A program made the position numbers and the translations under genes. From positions 1 to 64,000 of the forward strand of contig JAFROW010000001.1 in NCBI GenBank assembly GCA_017429505.1: a DNA stretch of 64,000 nt, read 5' to 3'. This document shows positions 8,842 to 18,109 of this stretch, piece after piece (within the stretch, counting starts at the first letter, position 1; every line of letters begins with the position of its first letter). The notes below the pieces were generated by a model, which saw nothing but the letters and a program-made list of their open reading frames with translations, was not told the origin of the DNA and made no database searches. This DNA comes from Clostridia bacterium (GTDB lineage: Bacteria > Bacillota > Clostridia > TANB77 > CAG-508).

Positions 8842-9879
8842 TTAATCAAATTTAAAAGATGTATCATGATTCATTATTCTTTCTGTTGCTTCTTTGCTAA
8901 ATAAAGCTCTATTAGGATTTTGTTTTACTATTTTTCTTGTAAACCTATGTGCAATTTGAATTTTATTGTTTGCATTTTGTGCTGTTCTCGAAACTTTGCT
9001 TAAATTATTTGTATTTTCTGTAATAGTACTAGCACTACTTGTTTTTTTCAAATTACTCTTACTATTTTTAATACTAGATACTAATGTAGAATCAGAATTA
9101 TCTGCTAAAGTTTTAGTAGCATTTAGTTTTACAACATTCGTTTTGGCTTCTATATCATTTTCTGTATCTTTTATATCATTGTAAAGTAATTGTTCTGCCT
9201 GATGTTTAATCTCCGTTCTCATTAGTTTGTCTATTTCTTTGCAATATTTATTACCCAACCTTGCAATATACGATTTTGAGTCTTTTTCTCTTTCTGCCAA
9301 AAATGCTAATTTTCTTATAACTGGAACATCTACTACATCTCTTATCATTACATTTTCCATTGCTTTAACAAAAAGAATAAAATCTTCTAAATATCTATTA
9401 ACTACATTTTTTAAATTTCTTTCTTTTAAGATTATTAACGCTTCTTCAGGTGTAAATGCATCTCTTTCTGCTCTTTTTAAAATTAGTCCTGAAAATTGGT
9501 CTACTAACTCTAAAATATCACTTTCTTTTTTTCTTCTTTTTTTACCGCTATATCTGTTTAAACCTTCACATATATCACAAAAATCCTTATCAAATCCAAG
9601 AGTTGATAAATATTCTGCACCCTCTTTTGCATATGTTTCTAGTTTGCCTATTTTTTGTGAGTTGTCTATTTTTTTGCAATTACATAACAATACTGCAGTA
9701 ATAACTAAATTTTTATCTACACCTGTATCAGTATAATTCATAAACATCCTTGCTATTTCTGCTCTTAATACAATTGATTTGTCAAAATATATTCCTGTTT
9801 TTTTTGCCATATAATATGCTATTATCATTTTTTGTATATAATCTTTTTCATTTAATATGTACATTGCAAAGTCTTCCAT
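8842..9879 (-). CDS. Degenerate HD-GYP-like domain protein
   Basis: 345 aa. The part ILELVDQFSGLILKRAERDAFTPEEALIIL has the layout of the end of HD-GYP phosphodiesterase domains, and YSGKKRRKKE replaces the usual H-x-GYP segment. Where HD domains carry the His-Asp metal pair, this protein has VLLCNCKKID, so metal-dependent hydrolysis is unlikely. The C-terminal about 110 residues are Ser/Thr/Asn-rich and probably disordered, ending in a basic patch (AHRFTRKIVKQNPNR). AGGAGG lies six bases before ATG. Probably a non-catalytic binding or signalling protein; confidence in the fold is moderate. Confidence 0.6.
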   Translation of the reverse strand: MEDFAMYILNEKDYIQKMIIAYYMAKKTGIYFDKSIVLRAEIARMFMNYTDTGVDKNLVITAVLLCNCKKIDNSQKIGKLETYAKEGAEYLSTLGFDKDFCDICEGLNRYSGKKRRKKESDILELVDQFSGLILKRAERDAFTPEEALIILKERNLKNVVNRYLEDFILFVKAMENVMIRDVVDVPVIRKLAFLAEREKDSKSYIARLGNKYCKEIDKLMRTEIKHQAEQLLYNDIKDTENDIEAKTNVVKLNATKTLADNSDSTLVSSIKNSKSNLKKTSSASTITENTNNLSKVSRTAQNANNKIQIAHRFTRKIVKQNPNRALFSKEATERIMNHDTSFKFD

Positions 9880-9999
9880 TTTGTTCCTCCTATGTATTTT
9901 TTAAAATTTCTATCTTAATTATATGTTATCTTAATTTTATTTTCAATAGTTTTTTTAAATTTTTTATCGAAATTTGAAAAAAAATGATGTAAATCTACT

Positions 10000-10140
10000 T
10001 TACATCATTCCTAGGTTTTTCATAAATTTTTTTCCTTGTTTCATAAACTTATTTCTACTTGGTTTTGTCGCTTCATTATATAACATCCAAGCTCCAGCAG
10101 AAATTGCAGTCCCCCAGATTACACCTTTTATAAATTTCAT
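10000..10140 (-). CDS. Small single-pass membrane protein, 46 aa
   Basis: Starts MKFIKGVIWGTAISAGAWML: a short hydrophobic helix with small residues, then a basic tail (KPSRNKFMKQGKKFMKNLGMM). AAAGGAAT lies ten bases before ATG. The shape recalls small YtxH/DUF3918-like proteins of Firmicutes, whose function is not settled. I accept it as real because of the ribosome site and the helix-plus-basic-tail pattern. Confidence 0.65.
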   Translation of the reverse strand: MKFIKGVIWGTAISAGAWMLYNEATKPSRNKFMKQGKKFMKNLGMM

Positions 10141-10662
10141 AACAATTCCATTCCTTTCTCGCTTTGCTTGAAGGCACACATAGTTATGAAAAAAATATTT
10201 CTTTCAAACTAATCCCTTCCATTTAATATTACTATTTTAGTCATTATAATTATTTTTTTATGAATTTTTATAATAGTAACACAATTTATATTTTTATTAT
10301 CTGATTTTTTTATTTTATTATACTTGGAAAAATTTTTCGATTACAATTATTATATTAATTATATTTTTTATAAGCAAATAATATATATTTTTTTTAAAAT
10401 TTGTAAAGCATTTTTTTATCCAAACAAAGCCTTTGAAGCATATAAAAATTATACTTCTCATTCTTCCGAAAATTAAAAATAAGCCTTTTTTGCAAAATAG
10501 ACTATTTCTTTTGACTAAAAATACGCTAAAAATGCATTGTGATTAATCCTCAGCTTACTATCAAAAATAGGGGTGCGTAGAAATTTTTTTTTAAAACAAA
10601 TACTATTATAGTTCTCTTTTTGTGTTTTTAGATTTTCTTCAAATGTAAATTAGCTACGACTT
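10141..10662. other. Intergenic region, 520 bp
   Basis: Very AT-rich. Its first 90 bases hold the second copy of the TTCCTTTCTCGCTTT repeat (about 10150-10230). I find no further gene, RNA or clear terminator. Confidence 0.6.
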
Positions 10663-11023
10663 TTACCAATATTTTTGTAACAGCTCAAAAATTTCAAAAC
10701 CTGCAATTAAAAGTAAAAAAAATCCAAAATATTTTTTTAAATAATTCACTTCCAAATTTGTAGAAATTGTAGCCCCAATAATTGCACCAACAACTCCTGA
10801 AATCATTATGACAATTGAAGTTCTTAAATTAATATTTTTATTTTTTAAGTTCATAATAATTGAAACAATACATGTGGGTATAAAAAATATCAAATTAGCA
10901 CCTTGTGCAAAATGTTGGTCTACAGCAGATAATGTTGTAAGTAAAAAAATAAGTATTGTTCCTCCTCCGCATTCCAAGTGCCCCTACTACTCCTGAAATT
11001 GTAGCATAAATTATATTTAGCAT
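10663..11023 (-). pseudogene. Half-size TSUP (TauE/SafE) permease, frameshifted
   Basis: The intact product would start MLNIIYATISGVVGALGM and continue GGGTILIFLLTTLSAVD, the N-terminal repeat of TSUP permeases. Reading through requires skipping one base: the DNA reads GGAATG-C-GGAGGAGGAACA, so an extra C at 10969 shifts the frame. AAAGGA lies nine bases before the ATG at 11023. A TTG at 10977 could only start a product missing the first helix. About 119 aa, four membrane segments. It pairs with the next gene, which is also half-size; such pairs probably assemble as heterodimers. A sequencing error is possible. Confidence 0.7.
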
Positions 11024-11107
11024 TTTTATCATTCCTTTTTATATTTTTTTGATTGATGTGCATAATAAAAAAATTTCATTCTTTCACTTATATCGTTTAT
11101 TAATTAT

Positions 11108-11455
11108 TTAACATTGTATAAATTTTATTCCAATATATAAAATAAAAACAATAAACAAAACTTTCAAAAATTTTTCATTTAATTTGTTTAAAAGTTTCGA
11201 GCCAATAAATCCTCCAATAATTCCACCAATTGTACATTCAAGAGCCAATGCAAAATTTATGTAATTATTTTTCGCATAAAAAATACTTGTAGTAATTACC
11301 ATTGCTAATACACACATAATTGATGTTGCTCTTGCCTCTTTTTCACTAAATTTTAAAAAATAAATAAAAGCTGGAACTAATATCATTCCTCCACCTGTGG
11401 AGAATAATCCTGATATTATTCCAGCTGTAAACCCTATTATTATTTTTTTCAACAT
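11108..11455 (-). CDS. Half-size TSUP (TauE/SafE) permease
   Basis: 115 aa, four predicted helices. Begins MLKKIIIGFTAGIISGLFST and then GGGMILVPAF, the conserved TSUP motif; a Gly-rich helix (GGIIGGFIGSKL) follows. Full TSUP permeases have two such halves, so this probably works with the neighbouring half-size gene 85 bases downstream. Members export or import small anions, often sulfur compounds; the substrate here cannot be read. Confidence 0.8.
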   Translation of the reverse strand: MLKKIIIGFTAGIISGLFSTGGGMILVPAFIYFLKFSEKEARATSIMCVLAMVITTSIFYAKNNYINFALALECTIGGIIGGFIGSKLLNKLNEKFLKVLFIVFILYIGIKFIQC

Positions 11456-11667
11456 AGATTCTCCTACTCACCACTCAATTAGAATTTCTCGTGTTTAAAT
11501 GATTTTTATCTAAAGATTATTTGAGAAATACTTATATACTCTTAATATAAAGTAGTTTAACCTATATTTTTATTTTTATACTTTTTTGCTTAATTTTAGT
11601 TCACTCATATTTGATTTTTATTATCTAAATTATCTATTCGCGTTCTATTGAAAACAAGTTTGTATTC

Positions 11668-12918
11668 CTACTTGTTTTCATAAATTTCAAAAACATCTTT
11701 CTTCTCACCACAAACTGGGCAAACCCAATCTTTTGGCAAATCCGCAAATGCAGTATGTTTATGAATTCCGGCTTTTTCATTTCCATATTTCGGATCATAA
11801 ATATATTTGCAAACTGTACATTCGTATTTTGTTTCTGAATTTGCTTGATTTTTTTTCATAATAAAATTCTTATATCCTACTGCAACTGCTGCAGCTACCA
11901 TAAGCAAAAATGATAAAGCTTTCCAAATCCCACTATCAAATAAAATTATAGCAAACATACCAAGTATTGCACTTGCTCCATATAAAATAAGTACTGCTTG
12001 TTTTTGCGTAAATCCTCTTTTTACAAGTTTATGATGAACATGCTCGTTATCTGCTTTAAATATTGCTTTTATAGATTTTCCTTTTATAATTCTCCTTATT
12101 ATTGCCCACACTACATCTAAAATAGGAAGTCCTAAAACTAAAATTGGCAAAACAATTACTGCTATTGTATAAGTTTTTGCAACCCCTAAAATTGAAATTA
12201 CTGCCAACATAAATCCTAAAAAATTTGAACCTGTATCTCCTATAAAAGTTTTTGCAGGAGCAAAATTGTATGGTAAAAATCCAACTAATGCCCCAATTAA
12301 TGAAGCTATAACAAGTACTGCAATCATTGGTGAATTATTTAATGAAAAGATTATTAATAGAGAAATACACGAAATTAGCGAAATTCCTGATGAAAGTCCA
12401 TCTAATCCATCCATTAAATTAATTGCATTTGTAATTCCAACTATCCAAATAATAGTTAAAAATATTGAAAATTCACGACTAAGTCCTATTTGAGCAATTG
12501 TAGAAATATTTATTGAATCTATTTGTAATCCAAATATTGTTACTACAGCAGCTGCTAAGATTTGTCCCAATAATTTTTGAAATGGTTTTAAATTTTTTGT
12601 ATCGTCTAAAATTCCTGTAATTGTAATAATTATAATTCCAATTAAAATACCTATAAGTTTTTTAAAATATTGTTCTTGTCCAAAAATATCTACACTACCT
12701 TCTATTGTTACAACAAATAAAAGATAAATAATAGAAATTAAGAATCCAGAAATTACAGCTATTCCTCCTAGTTTTGGCATTGAATTTTGGTGCATTCTTC
12801 TATTATCTTTTGGAATATCAACTGCTCCTATTTTATGTGCTATTTTTATCGACCAAGGAGTTGCCATAAAAGAGATAATAAAAGCCAAAAGAAATGATAT
12901 TGCTATATCTCCCCACAT
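11668..12918 (-). CDS. WecA/TagO-like phosphoglycosyltransferase fused to rubredoxin
   Basis: The first about 350 residues are a multi-pass UDP-sugar:undecaprenyl-phosphate sugar-1-phosphate transferase of the WecA/TagO/MraY family: NRRMHQNSMPKLGG, NAINLMDGLDGL, FIGDTGSNFLGF, and NEHVHHKLVKRG. It would start teichoic-acid or polysaccharide synthesis on the lipid carrier. The last 53 residues are a complete rubredoxin: CTVC and CPVCG with exactly 29 residues between the pairs, plus the usual YDP and WVCP. No stop or frameshift separates them. GGAGG lies five bases before ATG at 12918 (416 aa). The fused iron site suggests redox sensing or control; this is inference. I do not know a precedent. 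Confidence 0.9.
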   Translation of the reverse strand: MWGDIAISFLLAFIISFMATPWSIKIAHKIGAVDIPKDNRRMHQNSMPKLGGIAVISGFLISIIYLLFVVTIEGSVDIFGQEQYFKKLIGILIGIIIITITGILDDTKNLKPFQKLLGQILAAAVVTIFGLQIDSINISTIAQIGLSREFSIFLTIIWIVGITNAINLMDGLDGLSSGISLISCISLLIIFSLNNSPMIAVLVIASLIGALVGFLPYNFAPAKTFIGDTGSNFLGFMLAVISILGVAKTYTIAVIVLPILVLGLPILDVVWAIIRRIIKGKSIKAIFKADNEHVHHKLVKRGFTQKQAVLILYGASAILGMFAIILFDSGIWKALSFLLMVAAAVAVGYKNFIMKKNQANSETKYECTVCKYIYDPKYGNEKAGIHKHTAFADLPKDWVCPVCGEKKDVFEIYENK

Positions 12919-13017
12919 ATTTGCCTCCATTTTTGTTACATTTTTTGTATTATTGCATTAAAATATGCATATTATTTTATAAATCCATATATTTTTGCTT
13001 AGCTAATGCATATAACT

Positions 13018-13464
13018 TTATTTCATATTTTCTTTTTCTATTTCTTCAATCATATCAATTCTTTCTTGATATCTTCCACCTTTAAACTCTGTTGCAATCC
13101 AAGTTCTCATAATACGAATTGCTTCTTTTGTTTCCATACAATCTGCTCCTAATGTCATAACATTAATGTTATCATCTGCTTTTGCAAATCTTGCATCATC
13201 TTCGTTTGTTATAGCTGCTGCTCTTACACCTTTAAATTTATTTGCAACTATAGACATTCCATGACCAGATCTACATATTAAAATTCCTTTTTCACATTTT
13301 CCACTACTTACTGCTTTTGCAACTTCTTTTGCATATATTGGATAATCTGTTCTCTCTTCATTATATGTCCCAAAGTCTTTGTATTCTAAATCTATTTCTT
13401 CCAAATACTTTTTTATTTCCTCTTTTAATTTATATCCTCCATGATCACAACCTATTGCTATCAT
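13018..13464 (-). CDS. rpiB: RpiB/LacAB-family sugar-phosphate isomerase
   Basis: 148 aa. MIAIGCDHGGYKLKEEIKKY is the RpiB N-terminus (Asp-His of the phosphate site), and ILICRSGHGMSIVANKFKG keeps the catalytic Cys. Ribose-5-phosphate isomerase B interconverts ribose- and ribulose-5-phosphate. Two changes are notable: the usual GTGIGMS is RSGHGMS, and the usual SREHNDANVL is AKADDNINVM, without the His. It may act on a different sugar phosphate. GGAGTGG sits before the ATG at 13464; the GTG nine bases upstream overlaps it. Confidence 0.8.
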   Translation of the reverse strand: MIAIGCDHGGYKLKEEIKKYLEEIDLEYKDFGTYNEERTDYPIYAKEVAKAVSSGKCEKGILICRSGHGMSIVANKFKGVRAAAITNEDDARFAKADDNINVMTLGADCMETKEAIRIMRTWIATEFKGGRYQERIDMIEEIEKENMK

Positions 13465-13534
13465 TTTTACCACTCCAATCTTAATTTATTATTTATATAA
13501 TACCATAAGCTGCCCTTTTTTTCAATGCTTTTTA

Positions 13535-13563
13535 TTGACTTTTTTACAAATTTGTTATAAAAT
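13535..13563 (+). promoter_or_regulatory. Promoter of mscL
   Basis: TTGACT, 17-base spacer, TAAAAT (within TATAAAAT). It lies upstream of the structured leader at 13587-13647. Confidence 0.5.
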
Positions 13564-13586
13564 GTAAGAAATTACATATTTCGACA

Positions 13587-13647
13587 AGGTTTATAGGTTA
13601 ATCCTTTATTAAATCAAAAATTAAATTTTTGATAAAAACCTAAATTT
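13587..13647 (+). promoter_or_regulatory. mscL leader hairpins, shared with the endonuclease Q gene
   Basis: AGGTTTATAGGTTAATCC opens and AAAACCTAAAT closes the element; between them ATCAAAAA and TTTTTGAT form an extra arm. The outer sequence matches 8713-8751 on the other strand. The pairing AGG-TTAAT-CCT is kept in both. Candidate regulatory RNA of unknown ligand. Confidence 0.45.
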
Positions 13648-13669
13648 TATATAAAAAGGGGAAATTTTT

Positions 13670-14092
13670 ATGTTAAAAGAATTTAAAGAATTTGCAATGA
13701 AAGGAAACGTAATAGATTTAGCAGTTGGTGTTGTAATTGGTGCTGCTTTTCAAAAAATAATTGATTCATTAGTTAATGACATTATAATGCCATTAATTGC
13801 TGCATTACTTGGAAAGGTTGATTTTTCAGACTTATCTTTTATGATTAAAGATACACCTATTAAATATGGTAATTTTATAACAGAAGTTATTAACTTCTTA
13901 ATCATAGCTTTCTCTATTTTTCTAGCTGTAAAATATGTTAATAAACTTAACGAAAAACTTGGAAAAGTTGGTGGAAATTTTGCAAGTAAAATTGACAAAG
14001 ATGGAAAACTTGCAAAAAAATTAGGAATTGAAAAAGAAGAAGCTTCTACAGAGGCTTCAGAAGATGTAGCTGAAGAAACAGCTGAAAAATAA
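13670..14092 (+). CDS. mscL: Large-conductance mechanosensitive channel
   Basis: Homopentameric pore that opens under membrane tension to release solutes in osmotic downshock. 140 aa, normal length. The N-terminal helix and first transmembrane segment read [20 protein letters not shown], the second helix is [22 protein letters not shown], and a charged Glu-rich tail follows. AAAGGGGAAA lies just before ATG. Single-gene unit with promoter, hairpin leader and terminator. Confidence 0.95.
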   Translation: MLKEFKEFAMKGNVIDLAVGVVIGAAFQKIIDSLVNDIIMPLIAALLGKVDFSDLSFMIKDTPIKYGNFITEVINFLIIAFSIFLAVKYVNKLNEKLGKVGGNFASKIDKDGKLAKKLGIEKEEASTEASEDVAEETAEK

Positions 14093-14097
14093 TTTTA

Positions 14098-14133
14098 AAA
14101 ATCGCTATAGTATAAATCTATAGTGATTTTTTT
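14098..14133 (+). terminator. Intrinsic terminator of mscL
   Basis: AATCGCTATAG and CTATAGTGATT pair across a seven-base loop and run into seven T. Confidence 0.75.
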
Positions 14134-14147
14134 AAAAATTATGCTCT

Positions 14148-14193
14148 AAAAAAGCACTACCAATAACATTTACGTTATTTTATAGTGCTTTTC
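14148..14193. terminator. Bidirectional terminator between mscL and ftsZ
   Basis: AAAAAAGCACTA pairs with TAGTGCTTTTCT. The A run on the left serves ftsZ on the minus strand, the T run on the right serves mscL. Confidence 0.7.
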
Positions 14194-14254
14194 TATTTTT
14201 TATTAAAATAAAACTATTTAAAAATTTAGCTATTTTTTATAATTTATACCTTCA

Positions 14255-15385
14255 TTATATTGCTTTATTTTTATTCTTTCTTAAGAAAGATGGTATATCT
14301 AAATCATTTTGAGAATTGTTTAAGTCTTGACTTGAAGGAATTGAGTTTATTTTTTTATCTCCCCATGTTTTTGAGATAATGTTATCAGCTCTTTTTCCTG
14401 AACTTGATACTTCGTTTTGATCTTCAAATCCTGTTGCAATAACTGTAATTTGAATTTCATCATTCATAGATTCATCAACAACTGTACCAAATATAATATT
14501 TGCTTCTGGGTCAACACTTCTTTGAATAAGCTCTGCTGCTGTATTTACTTCTTGAAGTCCTAAATCAATTCCACCTGTAACATTTATTATAACTCCTCTT
14601 GCTCCTTCTATAGTTGTTTCAAGCAATGGACTTTGAATTGCTTGTTTTGCTGCATCTTCTGCTTTGTTTTCTCCTGATGCAAATCCTATTCCCATATGAG
14701 CCATTCCTGTATTTTGCATTATTGTTTTAACATCTGCGAAATCTAGGTTAATTGCTCCTGTTACTGTAATTAAGTCTGATATTCCTTGAACACCTTGTCT
14801 TAAGATATCGTCTGCCATCATAAATGCTTCTGCCATTGATGTTTTTCTATCTATAACTTGAAGTAATTTATCATTTGGTATAACTATTAAAGTATCTACT
14901 TTTCCTTTTAAACTCTCTATTCCACGTTCTGCTTGCGCTAATCTTTTCTTTCCTTCAAATGTAAATGGCTTTGTAACAACACCAATTGTTAAAATTCCCA
15001 TTTCTTTTGCAATTCCTGCAACTGTTGGCGCAGCTCCTGTACCTGTTCCACCACCCATTCCGGCTGTAACAAATACCATATCTGCTCCTCTTAATACTTC
15101 TGTTATTTCTTGTTTACTTTCTTCTGCTGATTGAGCTCCAACATCTGGATTAGCACCTGCTCCTAATCCTCTTGTTATTTTTTCACCTATTTGAATTTTT
15201 GTATTTGCTTTTGATTTTTGTAAAGCTTGTCTATCTGTATTTACTGCTATAAAATCTACATTTTTTATTCCTAAATCAAGCATTCTATTAACTGCGTTAT
15301 TTCCTGCTCCTCCTACACCTATTACTTTTATTGTAGCTGCCCCATCTTTCATTGTAACATTTTCATCATCATATTCCATCATCAC
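14255..15385 (-). CDS. ftsZ: Cell division GTPase FtsZ
   Basis: Tubulin-like GTPase that polymerises into the Z-ring at midcell. [17 protein letters not shown] binds the nucleotide, [10 protein letters not shown] is the tubulin signature loop, and [11 protein letters not shown]-type T7 residues (INLDFADV) are present. The conserved C-terminal peptide [11 protein letters not shown], the FtsA/SepF docking site, is intact. 376 aa. GGGAGG lies eight bases before GTG at 15385, with two ATG codons directly after. Last gene of the ftsQ-to-ftsZ run; 108 bases separate it from ftsA. Confidence 0.98.
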   Translation of the reverse strand: MMMEYDDENVTMKDGAATIKVIGVGGAGNNAVNRMLDLGIKNVDFIAVNTDRQALQKSKANTKIQIGEKITRGLGAGANPDVGAQSAEESKQEITEVLRGADMVFVTAGMGGGTGTGAAPTVAGIAKEMGILTIGVVTKPFTFEGKKRLAQAERGIESLKGKVDTLIVIPNDKLLQVIDRKTSMAEAFMMADDILRQGVQGISDLITVTGAINLDFADVKTIMQNTGMAHMGIGFASGENKAEDAAKQAIQSPLLETTIEGARGVIINVTGGIDLGLQEVNTAAELIQRSVDPEANIIFGTVVDESMNDEIQITVIATGFEDQNEVSSSGKRADNIISKTWGDKKINSIPSSQDLNNSQNDLDIPSFLRKNKNKAI

Positions 15386-15493
15386 TGATAATTCCTCCCT
15401 TATTATATTTAAATATTTTTATATATTAGGTATTCCATATTCTAATATATAACCTATGTGCACCATAAGTTGTGCCTTTAAAATTTATTAATT

Positions 15494-16723
15494 CTAACTA
15501 TAGAAAAATTCTTTTATCCTTGCAAGAGTTACTTTTAAAATATTTTCTTTAGAATTTGTATCAATTTTGCTTGAAACACTTTTTGCAAGTGGTCTTGCTG
15601 CAATATATCTTACAAGTGCATAGCTTGTCCTAAATTCAGGTTTTACTGTGCTTATTGCTCGACCTGTTGAAATTTTAACCGGTATATTCATTGCTATCTT
15701 TCCTGCTACATCGCTTTTGCTAATATTTGTTATGCCTTGACCTGTTAAAACAACATTATTTATTCTGGATTTGATACCTTGATTTGTAATTGTTTTGTTT
15801 ACCAAAGAAAAAATTTCTTCAATTCTTGCTTCCATAATTTCTATTAATTCAGAACTTTTTATAACTTTACTTTTAGTCTCGTCTTTGCATGTGTTTAGCA
15901 TAATTTCATTGTCATTGTCTATAAATGACCTTAATGCTAAACCATACTGTCTTTTAAGTTTATCTGCTTCTTCTTCAGATATTGCGAGCACTAAAGCTAT
16001 GTCATGTGTTATATGATTTCCACCTAGGGGTATGGTGTTTGTATATATGAATTTTTCTCCTTCAAATACACCTATATCAGTATTTTCAGCTCCAACATCA
16101 AGTAACATTATATTATCATGTAATTCATTTTTGTCTAAAACTAAGTTCCTTTCTGCTAGTGTTGTTGGCACTATTCCATCAATTTCAAGTCCTGCTTTTC
16201 TAAATATTCCTGACAATTTTCTCACATATTCTTTATCTGCTAAAATGACTTGTGCATTGACAATAAAACTTGTACATAAACTACCTACAGGATCTTTTAC
16301 TACCTTGCCATTATCTAATACTACTTCATGAATAACCATATCTGCAATTATTTGACTATCTGGTATTTCTATGTCTTTTATTTGAGTTGTAGCGTTTTGT
16401 AGATCTTTTTGTGTAATTCCCGAAAACTTGTCTTTTACATCTTTTGTAACACTATTTTCTACAATTGTTACATATTTACCTGGAATAGTTACATAGGCTG
16501 AATTTATTCTTAATCCTGTTTCTTCTTCTGCTTCTTTTATAGTTTTTGAGATGCTTAAACTGATATCATCTTCACTTACTATCTTACCTTTTTTCAAACC
16601 GTTACATTTATACGAGGTACTACATATTATCTCTACTTGCCCAAAGTTATTTACTTCCCCTAAAATCGTGCAAACCTTGGTTGTTCCTATGTCAATACCC
16701 ACTATGATATCACCTATTGCCAA
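15494..16723 (-). CDS. ftsA: Cell division protein FtsA
   Basis: Actin-like protein that ties FtsZ to the membrane. The phosphate-1 loop GIDIGTTKVCTILGE and the phosphate-2 region MLLDVGAENTDIGVF are clear, and VVLTGQGITNI is the adenosine motif. The C-terminus ILKVTLARIKEFFYS is the amphipathic membrane-targeting helix. 409 aa. Starts at TTG: GGAGGAATTATC sits directly upstream and no ATG is available there. Between sbp and ftsZ. Confidence 0.95.
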   Translation of the reverse strand: MAIGDIIVGIDIGTTKVCTILGEVNNFGQVEIICSTSYKCNGLKKGKIVSEDDISLSISKTIKEAEEETGLRINSAYVTIPGKYVTIVENSVTKDVKDKFSGITQKDLQNATTQIKDIEIPDSQIIADMVIHEVVLDNGKVVKDPVGSLCTSFIVNAQVILADKEYVRKLSGIFRKAGLEIDGIVPTTLAERNLVLDKNELHDNIMLLDVGAENTDIGVFEGEKFIYTNTIPLGGNHITHDIALVLAISEEEADKLKRQYGLALRSFIDNDNEIMLNTCKDETKSKVIKSSELIEIMEARIEEIFSLVNKTITNQGIKSRINNVVLTGQGITNISKSDVAGKIAMNIPVKISTGRAISTVKPEFRTSYALVRYIAARPLAKSVSSKIDTNSKENILKVTLARIKEFFYS

Positions 16724-16912
16724 GATAATTCCTCCATCTTTATTAAATTTGTTACTTATATTTTTATATTACATTTTTAGACAATTGTCAATAGATTTTG
16801 TAATATTTTTGAAATATTTTCGAAATAATTTTGTAATGTTTTTGTAATATATTTTTATTGATTTTTTGTATGTCTTGAGGCTACTTTTTTAGAGGTTTTG
16901 TTTTACATAATT

Positions 16913-17278
16913 TTATTTCTTCTTCATTTCTTCAAATTTCTTTGACCATTTATCTATGTAATATTTTCTTATTATAGTTAAATTTAAAAACATTCTTCCT
17001 ACAAAAACAACAATTGCTGCTAAATATATATCTACATTTAATTTTGTTCCTAAATATGTTAATAACATTGAAAGTATTGCATTACAGAAGAATCCTGATA
17101 TAAAAACTTTAAAATCAAATTCTCCCTTTAAAACACCTGTTATTCCTCCAAAAACCGAATCTAATGCTGCAATTATTGCAATTGCTAAATATGTTGAATA
17201 TGTATATGATATTATTGGCAAATTAATACCTACTATAGCTCCTAATACACATCCTATAATTATTGCTATTAAAATCAT
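16913..17278 (-). CDS. sbp: Small basic protein (DUF1290)
   Basis: 121 aa integral membrane protein, three to four helices, with GAIVGINLPIISYTYSTYLA and AALDSVFGGITGVLKGEFD near the N-terminus and a Lys-rich end. This is the Sbp family encoded beside ftsA/ftsZ in Firmicutes; its role is unknown. It begins 15 bases after the third DUF881 gene, consistent with one operon. Confidence 0.9.
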   Translation of the reverse strand: MILIAIIIGCVLGAIVGINLPIISYTYSTYLAIAIIAALDSVFGGITGVLKGEFDFKVFISGFFCNAILSMLLTYLGTKLNVDIYLAAIVVFVGRMFLNLTIIRKYYIDKWSKKFEEMKKK

Positions 17279-17293
17279 ACTCTTTCATCCTTT

Positions 17294-18019
17294 CTAATTT
17301 TCTATATATTTATAATCCATATTGCCATTATATTTATTAATTCTGATATTTTTTGATTCTTTAAAATCTATTGTTTGTCCCCAATCTTTTATTTTAGTTA
17401 CATAGCCAGTTCCAATCAAAGAAGCTTTTAAATAGTCTGAATCTCCTATAGCTTTTATAGTAAAAGGTGCTGACACCATTTGACTATTTATTTTTATATA
17501 TGTAGTATCATTAATTTGTGCAAAATCTGTTTTATTTACAATTCTTTGATTATTAATAGATATTGCTTCTGCGCCTGAATCTTTTAAGAAATTCACTATT
17601 CTTATTAATTCACTGGCAGTTATCCTTTGTTCCGTATGCTCTTTTTCTTTTTCAAGTTCATCTATATTTTCTGGATCTTTTAAAATAATCTCTATTCCAA
17701 TTCCTTCAACATCAGTTAATCCCAATAATAATTCTAAATTCGCTAATTCTTCTTGCAAATTTTGCTTAGTTTTTACTCCTGATGAAGATTCTTCTTTGTA
17801 TTTTTTTAATGTTTTAGAAATCTCATTATACTTTTCCTCTGCCTCTTCGTATTTAGATTTCCAACTTGATAATTCTGTTTTTAACTCCTCTGCTCTCATC
17901 ATATCTATAGATGCTATATCTGTTTGATATATAACTTTAAACTGCATAAAAATAATAAGTACCAGTATAAAACAAGCAAGACCTATTGTAATTGTAATTG
18001 TAATTTTTCCTTTTTTCAT
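17294..18019 (-). CDS. DUF881 protein, third of three
   Basis: One N-terminal transmembrane helix (ITITITIGLACFILVLIIF), a coiled coil, then the DUF881 domain (TDVEGIGIEIILKDPE, SGAEAISINNQRIV, SAPFTIKAIG). DUF881 (YlxW/YlxX) proteins occur in division clusters next to sbp and probably act outside the membrane. I prefer the ATG at 18019 (MKKGKITI) with AAAGGA about 12 bases upstream; a GTG at 18049 has no ribosome site. Paralogous to the next two genes. Confidence 0.85.
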   Translation of the reverse strand: MKKGKITITITIGLACFILVLIIFMQFKVIYQTDIASIDMMRAEELKTELSSWKSKYEEAEEKYNEISKTLKKYKEESSSGVKTKQNLQEELANLELLLGLTDVEGIGIEIILKDPENIDELEKEKEHTEQRITASELIRIVNFLKDSGAEAISINNQRIVNKTDFAQINDTTYIKINSQMVSAPFTIKAIGDSDYLKASLIGTGYVTKIKDWGQTIDFKESKNIRINKYNGNMDYKYIEN

Positions 18020-18109
18020 TTTAACCAACATTCCTTTCTTTGAATTCACAAAAATTTGATTAAAAAATAATCTTTTTTATCAATTATTTTACCAACTTTT
18101 TTCTCCATA

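Noticed and set aside
9974-10171. 65-codon plus-strand open frame
   Set aside because: Shadow of the 46-aa minus-strand gene, which has a proper ribosome site.
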